Shown here piece by piece: positions 35,246 to 44,862 of a DNA stretch of 64,000 nucleotides; the stretch's first letter is position 1, and the number at the start of each line of letters is the position of its first letter. The stretch is from Mycobacterium sp. 050128 (GTDB taxonomy: Bacteria; Actinomycetota; Actinomycetes; Mycobacteriales; Mycobacteriaceae): NCBI RefSeq assembly GCF_036409155.1, contig NZ_JAZGLW010000003.1:1-64000 (forward strand). The letters are read 5' to 3'. A program made the position numbers and the translations under genes. Below the pieces are notes generated by a model. The model worked only from the letters and a program-made list of their open reading frames with translations, was not told the DNA's origin and searched no databases.

Positions 35246-37792
35246 ATGACGGGAACGCCCAACCAGTCCACGGATGAACTCGACTCTTGCGTGCGTGTTT
35301 ACGGGACGCGGGTCCACAATCTGCGGGGCGTCGACGTCGTGGCGCCCCGCGACGCGCTGGTCGCCTTCACCGGAATCTCTGGATCGGGTAAATCGTCGTT
35401 GGCCTTCGGGACCATCTACGCCGAGGCCCAGCGCCGCTACTTCGAGTCCGTCGCCCCATACGCTCGACGCCTGCTACTGCCAGCCGGCGCGCCGAAGGTC
35501 GATGACATCACCGGACTACCGCCTGCCGTTGCATTGCAGCAGCGCCGGGGTTCGGCGACGTCGCGGTCGACGGTCGGCACCGTCACAACGCTGTCGAATC
35601 TGCTGAGGATGTTGTTCTCCCGCGCCGGAACTTACCCGCCGGGGACCACGGAACGACTGGACTCCGACGCGTTCTCGCCGAACACCGCGGTCGGGGCGTG
35701 CCCAGAATGTCACGGGCTAGGACGGATCCACCGGGTGACCGAAGAGACGCTGGTACCGGACCCGTCGCTAACCATCCGTGAAGGCGCCGTTGCCGCTTGG
35801 CCAGGTGCCTGGCAGGGCCAAAATCTCCGTGACATCCTGGTCACGCTGGGTTACGACATCGACAAGCCGTGGCGGAAACTTCCTAAGCGGCAACGCAATT
35901 GGATTCTGTTCACCGACGAGCAGCCAACAGTGGAAATCGATCCGGGCCAGTATCCCGTGCAGGCCGACTACTACTACAACGGCACCTTCTCCAGCGCCGA
36001 ACGCCACGTCCGCCACACGTTGGCCAACTCCCAGAGCGCGATGATGCGTCGCCGCGTATTGCAGTTCGTCGACAGCGTCGACTGTCCATTATGTGGCGGT
36101 TCCGGACTTCGGCCGGAGGCGTTGCACGTGACTTTCGCCGGGCGCACTATCGCCGACTACGTGGCGATTCCATTGACCGATCTCGCTGATGTGTTGCGCC
36201 CGACGGCTTCTCGGACCGATGCTGCCGCTGCATACGAGTCAACAAACTCCGGTGAGCTGACGGAAGTAGCGACCATGATCGCCGCGGATCTGGTCGCACG
36301 CCTACAGGTACTCATCGATCTCGGCCTCGGCTATCTCGCGCTCGGTCGGCGCACTCCGACGGTGTCACCGGGCGAACTGCAGCGGTTGCGGCTGGCCACT
36401 CAGCTGCGCGCCGGCCTGTTCGGTGTGCTCTATGTGCTCGACGAACCGTCGGCTGGACTGCACCCTGCAGATGCCGAACCGCTCCTCGACGTGCTCGATC
36501 GCCTGCGGCGCGCGGGCAATTCGCTCTTCATCGTCGAGCACGACATGGACGTGGTAAGGCGTGCGGATTGGATCGTCGACGTGGGTCCCGGAGCTGGGGA
36601 GCGCGGCGGGGATGTGCTCTACAGCGGGCCGGTGCCGGGTCTCGCCGACATCGAGGAATCGGTCACTCGAAAGTACCTATTCGAGGAGGCAAGGCCGCCG
36701 TCTCGTCAACCGCGCACGCCGTCCGGGTGGCTGCGACTGCGCGGGATCTGCTTCCACAATCTCAAAGATCTCGACGTAGACCTGCCACTTGGTGTGTACA
36801 GCGCGGTCACCGGAGTGTCCGGCTCGGGCAAGTCGACGCTCGTCGTCAAGGTCCTTGGCGACGTCGTGAACAGCCACCTCGGCAACGGACGTGCAGCCGA
36901 ACCGGCCGCAAACGATGACGACGAAACCGACACCGAGATCGTCGATCTCGATCGTGACGCGAGCGTCGGCGTGACGGCAGAAGGTGTCGAGCAGATCAAT
37001 CGGCTGGTATCTGTCGACCAGCGTCCGATCGGGCGCACGCCGCGCTCGACATTGGCGACCTACACTGGCTTGTTCGACGCCGTGCGCCACGAATTCGCCG
37101 CGACTCCGAAGGCACGCCGCCGCGGTTGGACGGCGGGCAGGTTTTCCTTCAACGTGCCCGAAGGCCGCTGCCCCACCTGTCAGGGGGAGGGGTTCGTCTC
37201 GGTCGAATTGCTTTTTCTGCCAGGCACATACGCCACCTGCCCGGCGTGTCAAGGAGCGCGTTACTCCGACGAGACACTCGAAGTGCGATACCGCGATCGG
37301 ACGATCGCCGACGTGCTCGCGATGACCGTCGACGAGGCCTCGGACTTTCTTGCCGACGTGACGAAGGCGGCGCGCAGCCTGACGACGTTGCGAGAGGTCG
37401 GATTGGGATATCTCCGACTCGGGCAGCCCGCGACCGAGCTGTCCGGTGGCGAGGCGCAGCGGATCAAGCTCGCCTCCGAACTGCAGAGACCGCGGCGAGG
37501 GCACACCCTCTACGTCCTCGACGAGCCGACCACCGGGCTTCACCCCGCCGACGTGGATCTGCTCGACCGACAACTGCACCGCCTCGTCGACGCGGATAAC
37601 ACCGTGGTGGTGGCTGAACACGACATGCGGATGGTCGCGGGTGCGGACTGGGTGACCGACCTGGGGCCAGGAGCCGGCGGCGACGGCGGTCGCGTCGTTG
37701 CGGCTGGTCCGCCTACGGACGTGGCTCGCGCCAAGAACAGCCGCACGGCCCCATACCTGGCAAAGCGGTTGGCGTCATCTGCTATTCCATGA
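35246..37792 (+). CDS. UvrA-like ABC ATPase (UvrA2/DrrC-type)
   Basis: The ATG at 35246 gives 848 aa, shorter than excision-repair UvrA (about 970). Two ABC modules: first Walker A GISGSGKSS (about 47) with an altered signature VSPGELQRL and Walker B LYVLDEPSAG; second Walker A GVSGSGKST with a normal LSGGEAQRI and VLDEPTTG. Zinc-finger Cys pairs appear as CPECHG/CPLCGG and CPTCQG/CPACQG. A 40-residue acidic insertion follows the second Walker A. Such short paralogues are often linked to resistance against DNA-binding antibiotics or to unknown repair tasks. A second role here, such as island cargo, cannot be excluded. Confidence 0.85.
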   Translation: MTGTPNQSTDELDSCVRVYGTRVHNLRGVDVVAPRDALVAFTGISGSGKSSLAFGTIYAEAQRRYFESVAPYARRLLLPAGAPKVDDITGLPPAVALQQRRGSATSRSTVGTVTTLSNLLRMLFSRAGTYPPGTTERLDSDAFSPNTAVGACPECHGLGRIHRVTEETLVPDPSLTIREGAVAAWPGAWQGQNLRDILVTLGYDIDKPWRKLPKRQRNWILFTDEQPTVEIDPGQYPVQADYYYNGTFSSAERHVRHTLANSQSAMMRRRVLQFVDSVDCPLCGGSGLRPEALHVTFAGRTIADYVAIPLTDLADVLRPTASRTDAAAAYESTNSGELTEVATMIAADLVARLQVLIDLGLGYLALGRRTPTVSPGELQRLRLATQLRAGLFGVLYVLDEPSAGLHPADAEPLLDVLDRLRRAGNSLFIVEHDMDVVRRADWIVDVGPGAGERGGDVLYSGPVPGLADIEESVTRKYLFEEARPPSRQPRTPSGWLRLRGICFHNLKDLDVDLPLGVYSAVTGVSGSGKSTLVVKVLGDVVNSHLGNGRAAEPAANDDDETDTEIVDLDRDASVGVTAEGVEQINRLVSVDQRPIGRTPRSTLATYTGLFDAVRHEFAATPKARRRGWTAGRFSFNVPEGRCPTCQGEGFVSVELLFLPGTYATCPACQGARYSDETLEVRYRDRTIADVLAMTVDEASDFLADVTKAARSLTTLREVGLGYLRLGQPATELSGGEAQRIKLASELQRPRRGHTLYVLDEPTTGLHPADVDLLDRQLHRLVDADNTVVVAEHDMRMVAGADWVTDLGPGAGGDGGRVVAAGPPTDVARAKNSRTAPYLAKRLASSAIP

Positions 37793-37833
37793 CCATCTTG
37801 GATTTCACGCCCGGACGAATAGGGCGATGGCCG

Positions 37834-38652
37834 TCACGAGACCTCGGCGTCGGCTCGTTCCTCTCGCAGTCGATCCTTGGTCCGCAGCAGTCGCAGCAGA
37901 GTCACAAAGAGCAACCCGCCCAACACATTTCCCGCCACGGTATAGCCGAACCAGGTCAGCCAGTCGAAATAGCCGAACGGGGCGCGACCGGTGATCAATG
38001 CGCCGAAGATCAATAGGGAGTCCAGGATTGAATGAAACAACTGCAGACCGGCGAGCAGGAAAGCAACAGCAACGGCCGCGGCGATCTTTCCCGTCATCGA
38101 GTCCGTGCCGTGCTGCATGCGGGTCATCAATGTGATCGCCATACCACCGAGCACGGCCAGCGACATTGTTTGGGCCGACATCGGGGCGGTGGCGAAGTGG
38201 GTCGCCGATTCAACGGTCTGAGCGCGCAGCTGAGGAAATCCGACCACGATCAGACACATAACTACCCAGCCGCCAACGAGATTCGCGAACAGGGTGCCTC
38301 CCCACAGCTTGAATAGCTGAACGAAGCTGGCGCGCTTGGCCGCCACGGTCGCGACCGGCACCAGAAAACCCTCGGTAAACAACTCACTGTGGCCCAACAG
38401 CAGGGCCAAGAAGCCAATCGAAAATGCCAAGCCAGCAAGCAGCGGCTGGTGGGTGGCATCTAGGACCGCCAGGTAGGCAAGCACGCCCAGCGCGACCTCG
38501 GTGCCGCCGAAGAAGCCGGTGACCAAAAGGCCGCGCCAGGTTCGGTGCAGGCGCTGCGCTCCCTCGCTCAGCATCCTGGTGAAAGCATCTTCGAGCTTGT
38601 CTTCAATCGGGCTGTCGTACGAGCCGAGTTGGCGTTGCGTTTCCTCGCTCAT
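37834..38652 (-). CDS. Formate/nitrite transporter (FNT) family channel
   Basis: The ATG at 38652 gives 272 aa with six TM segments (about 42-240). FNT-type elements are the SELFTEGFLVPVATV helix-break motif and a second half-helix near FHSILDSLLIF. FNT proteins form pentameric channels for formate, nitrite or related weak acids. The long soluble N-terminus (about 40 residues) is like the YfdC subgroup. It is convergent with the UvrA-like gene (41-base gap). The substrate cannot be assigned from sequence. Confidence 0.8.
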   Translation of the reverse strand: MSEETQRQLGSYDSPIEDKLEDAFTRMLSEGAQRLHRTWRGLLVTGFFGGTEVALGVLAYLAVLDATHQPLLAGLAFSIGFLALLLGHSELFTEGFLVPVATVAAKRASFVQLFKLWGGTLFANLVGGWVVMCLIVVGFPQLRAQTVESATHFATAPMSAQTMSLAVLGGMAITLMTRMQHGTDSMTGKIAAAVAVAFLLAGLQLFHSILDSLLIFGALITGRAPFGYFDWLTWFGYTVAGNVLGGLLFVTLLRLLRTKDRLREERADAEVS

Positions 38653-38914
38653 TGTCGTCCTCCTATTCGCCGAGATGCAGCAATACCCGCTCAGCAAGGG
38701 GAGCGGCCCGCGCGCGCCTGTGAGCCGCCCCACCCGCGAGTGCAGAAGGCCCACATGGCAGCGTCCGTCAACGAAAAGTCGAAACGCTGAAAGCGCAGAC
38801 CTGCTGCGGGTGCACGGCCTCGCTCTAGTCAACTTGCGCGGAAAGGCCGGAAGATAAGTACGGAGTTCGCGGATCGCTCTCGGTTGACAACATGAGGCCC
38901 GGGCCACCGCGGTG

Positions 38915-38936
38915 TAGGTTAGAGTGGCTAAGGTTA
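38915..38936 (+). promoter_or_regulatory. IdeR-like half sites before mmpS
   Basis: TAGGTTAG at 38915-38922 and TAAGGTTA at 38929-38936 resemble half-sites of the mycobacterial iron regulator box (consensus TTAGGTTAGGCTAACCTAA), but are in direct rather than inverted orientation. M. tuberculosis mmpS4-mmpL4 is IdeR-regulated, which makes the match plausible but weak. Confidence 0.3.
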
Positions 38937-38987
38937 TCTCTGAGCTATTTAGTTGAGTAGCCTTCGCCCCTGGTTAGGAAAGCGCCC

Positions 38988-39536
38988 ATGACGACCACCA
39001 AGCCATGGACAGAGTCGCGAGATCCTGAGGTTCCCCCACGCAAAGAGGAAAAACCCCGTCCGCAGCGCGACGGCCAGAAGAAGGGCCTGTTCAGCCGGTT
39101 CTGGCTCATCCTCACCATCGCAGCCGTCGTCGCACTATCGGGTTTCATGGTCTACCGACTGCACGGAATCTTCGGCGTCCACAGCGGTTCGTTCGGCGGC
39201 GGCACGTCGGGCGAGGTCCTCGACCAGTTCAACGCCAAGACCATCACGCTCGAGGTCTGGGGCTCGCCGGGCAGCACGGCGACCATCAACTACCTCGATG
39301 AGAACTCCCATCCGCAGCAGGCCCTCAACGTCCCCTTGCCCTGGAGCACAGTGTTGAAGTCAACGAAGCCCGGCATCCCGGCAAACCTGGTAGCGCAAGG
39401 AGACGGGAGTTGGATCGCCTGCCATTTCGTCGTGGACAACCACGACGGGCGCGGGGCGGTGATCAAGGGTGCTAATCAATCGCCCGCCAACGAAAACGTC
39501 AATGCCATGGTCTACTGCCTGGACAAGTCCGCATGA
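38988..39536 (+). CDS. MmpS-family membrane accessory protein
   Basis: The ATG at 38988 follows AGGAAAG; 182 aa. A basic cytoplasmic N-terminus of about 35 residues, one TM segment ([20 protein letters not shown]) and an extracytoplasmic MmpS domain with two Cys (IACHFVV and MVYCLDK). MmpS proteins partner with MmpL transporters, for example in siderophore export (MmpS4/5). Its stop overlaps the MmpL ATG (ATGA). It has a longer N-terminal tail than MmpS4/5 (about 140 aa). Confidence 0.88.
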   Translation: MTTTKPWTESRDPEVPPRKEEKPRPQRDGQKKGLFSRFWLILTIAAVVALSGFMVYRLHGIFGVHSGSFGGGTSGEVLDQFNAKTITLEVWGSPGSTATINYLDENSHPQQALNVPLPWSTVLKSTKPGIPANLVAQGDGSWIACHFVVDNHDGRGAVIKGANQSPANENVNAMVYCLDKSA

Positions 39537-42463
39537 GCGAGACCACCGAGCCTGTGCCGCGCGTCGATCAGCCGCTGATCCCGCCGTTCCTGCCGCGGAT
39601 GATCCATCGGCTTGCGCTGCCGATCGTCCTGGTGTGGTTGGGCATCGTCTTCGTCACCAACACCATTTCCCCGCAGCTCGAGGTCGTCTCCAAGCGCCAA
39701 TCGGTGTCGCAAAGCCCCCGAGACGCGGTGTCCTTCCAGTCGATGATGCACGTCGGATCGACGTTCAAGGAGTTCGATACCGACAGCTCGGCGATGATCC
39801 TGCTGGAGGGCGACAAACCGCTGGGTGCGGAGGCCCACCGCTACTACGACGAGATCGTCAAGCGGCTCGAACAGGACAAGAAACATGTTGAGCACATCCA
39901 GGACTTCTGGAGCGATCCGCTAACCGCTGCGGGCTCGCAGAGTCACGATCAAAAGGCCGCATACGTCCAGGTCTACCTCGCCGGCAACATGGGCAGCGCC
40001 CAGTCCGGCGAATCCACGGATGCCGTCCGCAAGATCGTCAACTCGGTGCCCGCGCCGCCGGGGATCAAGGCCTATGTCACCGGGGCGGGTCCGCTGTTTG
40101 CCGATCAGTCTCACGCGGGTGAGAAAGGTGTCGCGACAGTCACGATGATCACCTTCCTGGTGATCATCGTGATGCTGCTGTGGGTCTATCGGTCGGTGAT
40201 CACCATGCTGATCATGCTGGTCATGGTCTTCATCGAATTGGCCGCGGCCCGCGGTGTCGTCGCGACGCTGGGCAACTACGGCATCATGGGGCTGTCGACG
40301 TTCGCCAATAACATGCTCGTGCTGATGGCGATCGCCGCCGGAACGGACTACGCGATCTTTGTGGTCGGCCGGTACCACGAGGCCCGCGGTCAGGGCGAAG
40401 ACCGCGTAAAAGCCTTTTACACGATGTTCCACAGCACGGCGCACGTCGTATTGGGTTCGGGGCTGACCATCGCCGGCGCGATGTACTGCCTGAGCTTCTG
40501 CCGGTTGCCTTATTTTTCCTCCCTCGGCATACCCTGCGCCGTCGGCATGCTGGTCGCGGTCCTCGCGGCCTTGACTCTGGCACCGGCGATCCTGACCGTG
40601 GCAACGTTCTTCAAGCTGCTGGATCCGAAGCGACAGCTGCAGACCCGGGGCTGGCGGCGCATCGGCACGGCCATCGTCCGCTGGCCCGCACCGGTTCTCG
40701 CGGTGACCATCGCCGCCGCACTAGTCGGCCTGCTCGCTCTGCCCGGCTACAAGACGGATTACGACACCCGCCACTTCCTGCCGGCAGATACTCCGGCCAA
40801 TGTCGGTTATGCGGCTGCCGACCGGCACTTCAACCAGGCTCGGCTCAATCCTGAGCTATTGATGATCGAGACCGATCACGACCTGCGTAACCCGGCCGAC
40901 TTCATCGTCCTGGACAAGGTCGCCAAGGCGATCTTCCACATCCCGGGTATCGGCCGAGTCCAGACCATCACCCGGCCGTTGGGCACGCCGCTTGACCACA
41001 GCACCCTCGGTTTTCAGATGGGTGCACAAGCCGCAGGGCGGCTCCAGACCCAGCACTATCAGGAAGAGCAAGCGAGAAACCTGCTGAACCAGGCGGATGA
41101 GCTCAAGAAAACGATGGCGACGCTGCATGAGCAAATGCAGGTCACCCAGGATCTAAGCAACACCACTCACGAAACCACCAAGCTCACCAAGCAAACCGTG
41201 GAGATCACCGAGAAGTTGCGCGACGACATCGCGAACTTCGACGACTTCCTCCGGCCGATCCGTAGCTACTTCTACTGGGAGAAGCACTGTTACGACATCC
41301 CGGCCTGCTGGGCCATCCGGTCGGTCTTCAACGCGCTCGACGGCATCGACCAGGTGGCCGAGAACATCGTGAATCTCAGCGCGAATCTGGACAAGCTGGA
41401 TCAGATCCAGCCGAAGCTGGTGGCACTGATCCCGCCGCAGATCGAGAGCCAGCAGCACAACCTCGACACCATCATGTCGAACTACGCGATCACCAAGGGT
41501 CTTAACGACCAGGCGAAAGCGCAGGCCGACAACGCCACCGCGCAGGGCGATGCCTTCGACAAAGCGAAGAATGACGACACGTTCTACCTTCCGCCGGAGG
41601 CGTTCAAGAGCCCGGACTTCGCGCGGGGTCTCAAACAGTTCATATCGCCGGACGGGCACGCTGTCCGATTGATCATCTCGCACGAAGGCGACCCGGCGAC
41701 TCCCGAAGGCGTCAGCCACATCGAGCCGATCAAGCAAGCCGTGCACGAGGCGATCAAGGGCACGCCCTGGGAGGGTGCCAACGTCTACCTCGGCGGTACC
41801 GCCGCGACGTACAAAGACATGCACGACGGCTCCGCCATCGACCTGTTGATCGCCGGAATTGCCGCGGCCACACTGATTTTCGTCATCATGTTGATAATCA
41901 CCCGAAGCGCCGTTGCGGCCTGCGTGATCGTCGGCACGGTGTTGCTGTCGCTGGGCGCCTCGTTCGGACTCTCCGTGCTGCTATGGCAGTACATCCTGGG
42001 GATCAAGTTGCACTGGATGGTGCTGGCGATGGCGGTCATCCTGCTGCTGGCGGTCGGCTCGGACTACAACCTGCTGCTGATATCGCGATTCAAGGAGGAG
42101 ATTCACGCCGGGCTCAAGACGGGGACCATCCGCGCGATGGCCGGTTCGGGCTCGGTGGTGACCGCCGCCGGTCTGGTGTTCGCCGCGACCATGGCCACGT
42201 TCGCCTTCAGCCCGCTGCGGGTGATGGCCCAGGTGGGTACGACGATCGCGCTGGGTCTGCTGTTCGACACCTTGATCGTGCGGTCGTTCATGACACCGTC
42301 GCTGGCCACCTTGCTCGGGCGCTGGTTCTGGTGGCCGCAGCACGTGCGTCCACGGCCGGCCAGCACCATGCTGCGACCGTACGGAACGCGTACCTCCGTG
42401 CGCGAGCTGATCCTCAACGACGTTGACGAAAATCCACCGGGCGGACTGGTCAAAAAGCGCTAA
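39533..42463 (+). CDS. MmpL-family RND transporter (MmpL4/5 type)
   Basis: The ATG at 39533 overlaps the mmpS stop; 976 aa. Twelve-TM RND layout with [15 protein letters not shown] and [15 protein letters not shown] carrying the Asp-Tyr proton-relay pairs, and a coiled-coil periplasmic insert with [15 protein letters not shown], as in MmpL4/MmpL5. It is close in sequence to the NRPS-coupled MmpL at 12736-15624 but has its own MmpS. It probably exports a lipidic or siderophore-like molecule. It lies between tRNA-like repeats 2 and 3. Confidence 0.9.
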   Translation: MSETTEPVPRVDQPLIPPFLPRMIHRLALPIVLVWLGIVFVTNTISPQLEVVSKRQSVSQSPRDAVSFQSMMHVGSTFKEFDTDSSAMILLEGDKPLGAEAHRYYDEIVKRLEQDKKHVEHIQDFWSDPLTAAGSQSHDQKAAYVQVYLAGNMGSAQSGESTDAVRKIVNSVPAPPGIKAYVTGAGPLFADQSHAGEKGVATVTMITFLVIIVMLLWVYRSVITMLIMLVMVFIELAAARGVVATLGNYGIMGLSTFANNMLVLMAIAAGTDYAIFVVGRYHEARGQGEDRVKAFYTMFHSTAHVVLGSGLTIAGAMYCLSFCRLPYFSSLGIPCAVGMLVAVLAALTLAPAILTVATFFKLLDPKRQLQTRGWRRIGTAIVRWPAPVLAVTIAAALVGLLALPGYKTDYDTRHFLPADTPANVGYAAADRHFNQARLNPELLMIETDHDLRNPADFIVLDKVAKAIFHIPGIGRVQTITRPLGTPLDHSTLGFQMGAQAAGRLQTQHYQEEQARNLLNQADELKKTMATLHEQMQVTQDLSNTTHETTKLTKQTVEITEKLRDDIANFDDFLRPIRSYFYWEKHCYDIPACWAIRSVFNALDGIDQVAENIVNLSANLDKLDQIQPKLVALIPPQIESQQHNLDTIMSNYAITKGLNDQAKAQADNATAQGDAFDKAKNDDTFYLPPEAFKSPDFARGLKQFISPDGHAVRLIISHEGDPATPEGVSHIEPIKQAVHEAIKGTPWEGANVYLGGTAATYKDMHDGSAIDLLIAGIAAATLIFVIMLIITRSAVAACVIVGTVLLSLGASFGLSVLLWQYILGIKLHWMVLAMAVILLLAVGSDYNLLLISRFKEEIHAGLKTGTIRAMAGSGSVVTAAGLVFAATMATFAFSPLRVMAQVGTTIALGLLFDTLIVRSFMTPSLATLLGRWFWWPQHVRPRPASTMLRPYGTRTSVRELILNDVDENPPGGLVKKR

Positions 42464-42479
42464 AGCTTTGGGTCGCGCG

Positions 42480-42608
42480 GAGCTAGCCCCGACTGGTGCG
42501 CCTATGGCCGTAATCTATTGGTAGACAAACAGTTACGGCAGCTATCAGCAACCATCGTGAACGGTGGCGCTGATCCGTTGGTCGCGGGTCGAGCCCCGTC
42601 CGCTCCCT
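42480..42608 (+). repeat. tRNA-3'-end-like repeat, copy 3 (degenerate)
   Basis: Matches the second half of copies 1 and 2, from the CGTAATC..TTGGTAGACA block to GCGCTGATCCGTTGGTCGCG and the GAGCCCCG stretch. It has lost one T of the TTCGAGC loop and has changes in the acceptor strand. It lies directly before the SIR2 gene's 3' end. Confidence 0.5.
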
Positions 42609-42691
42609 AATAGCGGCTTGTATCGGCTGGCCAACTATTTCTAACGCAGGTCGGATGCTGACAGCAGGAAGACGTCACCCTCATTGGGACC

Positions 42692-44746
42692 TCACTCGCC
42701 GCTGGTCGATCTGCCAGGCGCGCTCCTTCGAACGAACGATGCCCAGTGCTCCGGCGGGTAAGCGAACGAGCGCGGAACTTCCGGATCGGCGTTCGTGGCC
42801 ACAACGAACCCGCACACAGACAACGTTTCGTCGACAACAGGCGCACCCGAGGCGCCCGGGGCAACAAAACCGTCCAGCTCGACAAGACCACCCACTTCTC
42901 CAATCTCGGCGATGCGTATCGAGGCGTCTAGAGCCGTGACCCTGCCGGAACTGATGCCGGTTACCGCGCCCGCAGCGACGAGCATCTGCACTGCGGCGCC
43001 GAGCTGTAAACGGCCGGTCGCGAGCCTCAGACCTGGCGCGCGCAGGTGACCCGGCGCTTCCAGCACTGTCGGGCCAAAAGGACTGTTTGAGTTGACGGCG
43101 ATTTCGCGGGTGCTGAACGAATTACCGTTGGAATCAATGAGAATTGCGTTGCCGTCGTCGATGTGCAGATCGCTTGCAGAGCGGTCGCACAGGATCACCC
43201 GTGGTTCCTCGAGTAGAAACGCGCTCGCCTTCAGTACGCCGTCGGGGCCCGCGATGCCGAAAGTCGCGGACGTCAAATCGTCGATAGTCTGTGCGCCTGC
43301 ATCGACTATCACTACTGAACTCAGCTCTAACTTGGCGGCTTCCAAGGGCTTTGTCGGCACTGCTTCGCCTAACGCCTCCGCGAGCGCGGGGAAAAATTCC
43401 TCGAACCTGCACTTGGAATCGACTACGGCGCGGAAGTACTCGATCTCCTTATGAATATTTTTCAAATGATCCGGCACCTTCTCATGATGCAAGAACCACA
43501 CCGAACCGCCGGCTGACTTCACGAGCTCGAGCACTTTCTCGTCACGCAGGCTGTAACCGATCACGAGGAAGTCGCGACCCGCGACTGCCTCTTCGAGAAT
43601 GTCCCAACTTTCGCTGAGGAACCTGTCCATCTCATCGACGGTCCAAGCCATCAACCGTGAGAACAGATCGCCGTGCAGCTTCACGATCTTCACGCGCGGA
43701 CTCGGTTCACGTAGCGGAAGTTCCATGCGCTCCGGCCGGATTAGCCCGTTGACGAGAACTATGTAGTCGCGTCGCCAGAGGCGCGCCGCGGACAGCGCAT
43801 CGTCGAGCAACGGATCCCCGTTCGTCGTCAGCACGAGGTCGAAGTACTTGTTTGCCAACAACGTGGCGAGAGCCTGATAGCCCGCAGTGATGTCGTCCGG
43901 AAAGCTCTCGTTCTGCAGAAATTTGGCGAGATAGCGGTAGCGCTCGGATTCGCTCAGCGTATCGATGTACTCGGCGAACTCTTCGAAGTCCTTGCAATTG
44001 AAGAATTTGTAGAGCTCAGGCATCGCGCCGACGCCGGCCTGCAGCGACGCGCCCGCGCCAAGGAGCAGTACCGGTGGTTTCTCGGCGAGGCCGCGCCGCT
44101 TGTCCAGGTCCATGACTAGGTCGGCAAAAGTTCGATAAACCATGCTCCTACCGAGCTGCTCGATTGCCGGCCTCGACGGCGGTTCGTCGTCGAGGAGGTC
44201 AACTTCTTCGATTGCGGAACGCAGGTACCCGATCGCCTTTAACACGCCATCGCGTTGGATATCCGCCGGATCTTCGTTGTCAAAAGTTATCCGGCCATAG
44301 CTGATGTCGCGGAACTTCGTGAGTGCGAGGCTGCCTTCGCCGACTGTGTATCGAAGCACTGTCTCCGTCCTCATTCGCCACTCCGCCAAGTCATCCGGGC
44401 GACCGTCGTTCGCTGCCTCGATCTGTTGGTTGAGTAATTCGATCTTCCGGTCCTTCGACATGCCTTCTTGGAGCTCGAGTTCGGCGACGGCGGACTTAAG
44501 ACACATCACCGCCCGCATCACGGCGTCACGCTGTCGCGCCTGTGTTTGGTCGATCGGATCGCCCCAACTTATCCAGCTGAAGCTAATCGATCGGAAGGCT
44601 GTGAGCGCAGGGCTTCCTTCGCCGACTGTGCGCCTGAGCAGGGTCTCTGTCCTAAATCGCCACTCCGCGATGTCCTCGGGGTGACCGTCGTTCGCTGCCT
44701 CAATCTGCTTATTGAGGAGCTCGATCTTCCGGTCCTTGGTCGGCAT
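42692..44746 (-). CDS. SIR2-domain protein with duplicated N-terminal module and degenerate trypsin-like domain
   Basis: The ATG at 44746 (MPTKDRKIELL) gives 684 aa. Residues 3-92 and 97-186 are tandem copies of a helical module (DRKIELLN.QIEAANDG; VGEGS.ALT.FR.IS). Residues about 222-440 are a SIR2-like NAD-binding domain: LLLGAGASLQAGVG, VLTTNGDPLLDDAL, KLHGDL (His358, the expected catalytic His) and FLVIGYSLRDEKVLEL. Residues about 475-675 resemble a trypsin-like domain with GASGAPVVD (Ser633), but the usual catalytic His site reads CDRSASD, so peptidase activity is unlikely. Defence SIR2 proteins degrade NAD on infection, with attached domains sensing the trigger. No partner gene is adjacent. 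Defence is inferred. Confidence 0.75.
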   Translation of the reverse strand: MPTKDRKIELLNKQIEAANDGHPEDIAEWRFRTETLLRRTVGEGSPALTAFRSISFSWISWGDPIDQTQARQRDAVMRAVMCLKSAVAELELQEGMSKDRKIELLNQQIEAANDGRPDDLAEWRMRTETVLRYTVGEGSLALTKFRDISYGRITFDNEDPADIQRDGVLKAIGYLRSAIEEVDLLDDEPPSRPAIEQLGRSMVYRTFADLVMDLDKRRGLAEKPPVLLLGAGASLQAGVGAMPELYKFFNCKDFEEFAEYIDTLSESERYRYLAKFLQNESFPDDITAGYQALATLLANKYFDLVLTTNGDPLLDDALSAARLWRRDYIVLVNGLIRPERMELPLREPSPRVKIVKLHGDLFSRLMAWTVDEMDRFLSESWDILEEAVAGRDFLVIGYSLRDEKVLELVKSAGGSVWFLHHEKVPDHLKNIHKEIEYFRAVVDSKCRFEEFFPALAEALGEAVPTKPLEAAKLELSSVVIVDAGAQTIDDLTSATFGIAGPDGVLKASAFLLEEPRVILCDRSASDLHIDDGNAILIDSNGNSFSTREIAVNSNSPFGPTVLEAPGHLRAPGLRLATGRLQLGAAVQMLVAAGAVTGISSGRVTALDASIRIAEIGEVGGLVELDGFVAPGASGAPVVDETLSVCGFVVATNADPEVPRSFAYPPEHWASFVRRSAPGRSTSGE
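44189..44740 (-). repeat. Tandem duplication inside the SIR2 gene
   Basis: Codons for residues 3-92 (44740-44471) and 97-186 (44458-44189) encode the same module twice, with the best conserved block at its start. The two copies differ more in the middle, so the duplication is not recent. Confidence 0.75.
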
Positions 44747-44862
44747 GCGGCAAGCTTTGCACACCGCTCACCACAGCCCCATGGATTCGTAAACCTGGTC
44801 GGTTAACTCGAAGACAATCCAAGGCATAGCACGAACGCCCAACGGGGCTGTGCGAAAGACGA

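Noticed and set aside
37834-38907. Longer start for the FNT channel
   Set aside because: The extra 85 residues are Arg/Cys-rich and unlike any FNT N-terminus; MSEETQ at 38652 is the natural start.
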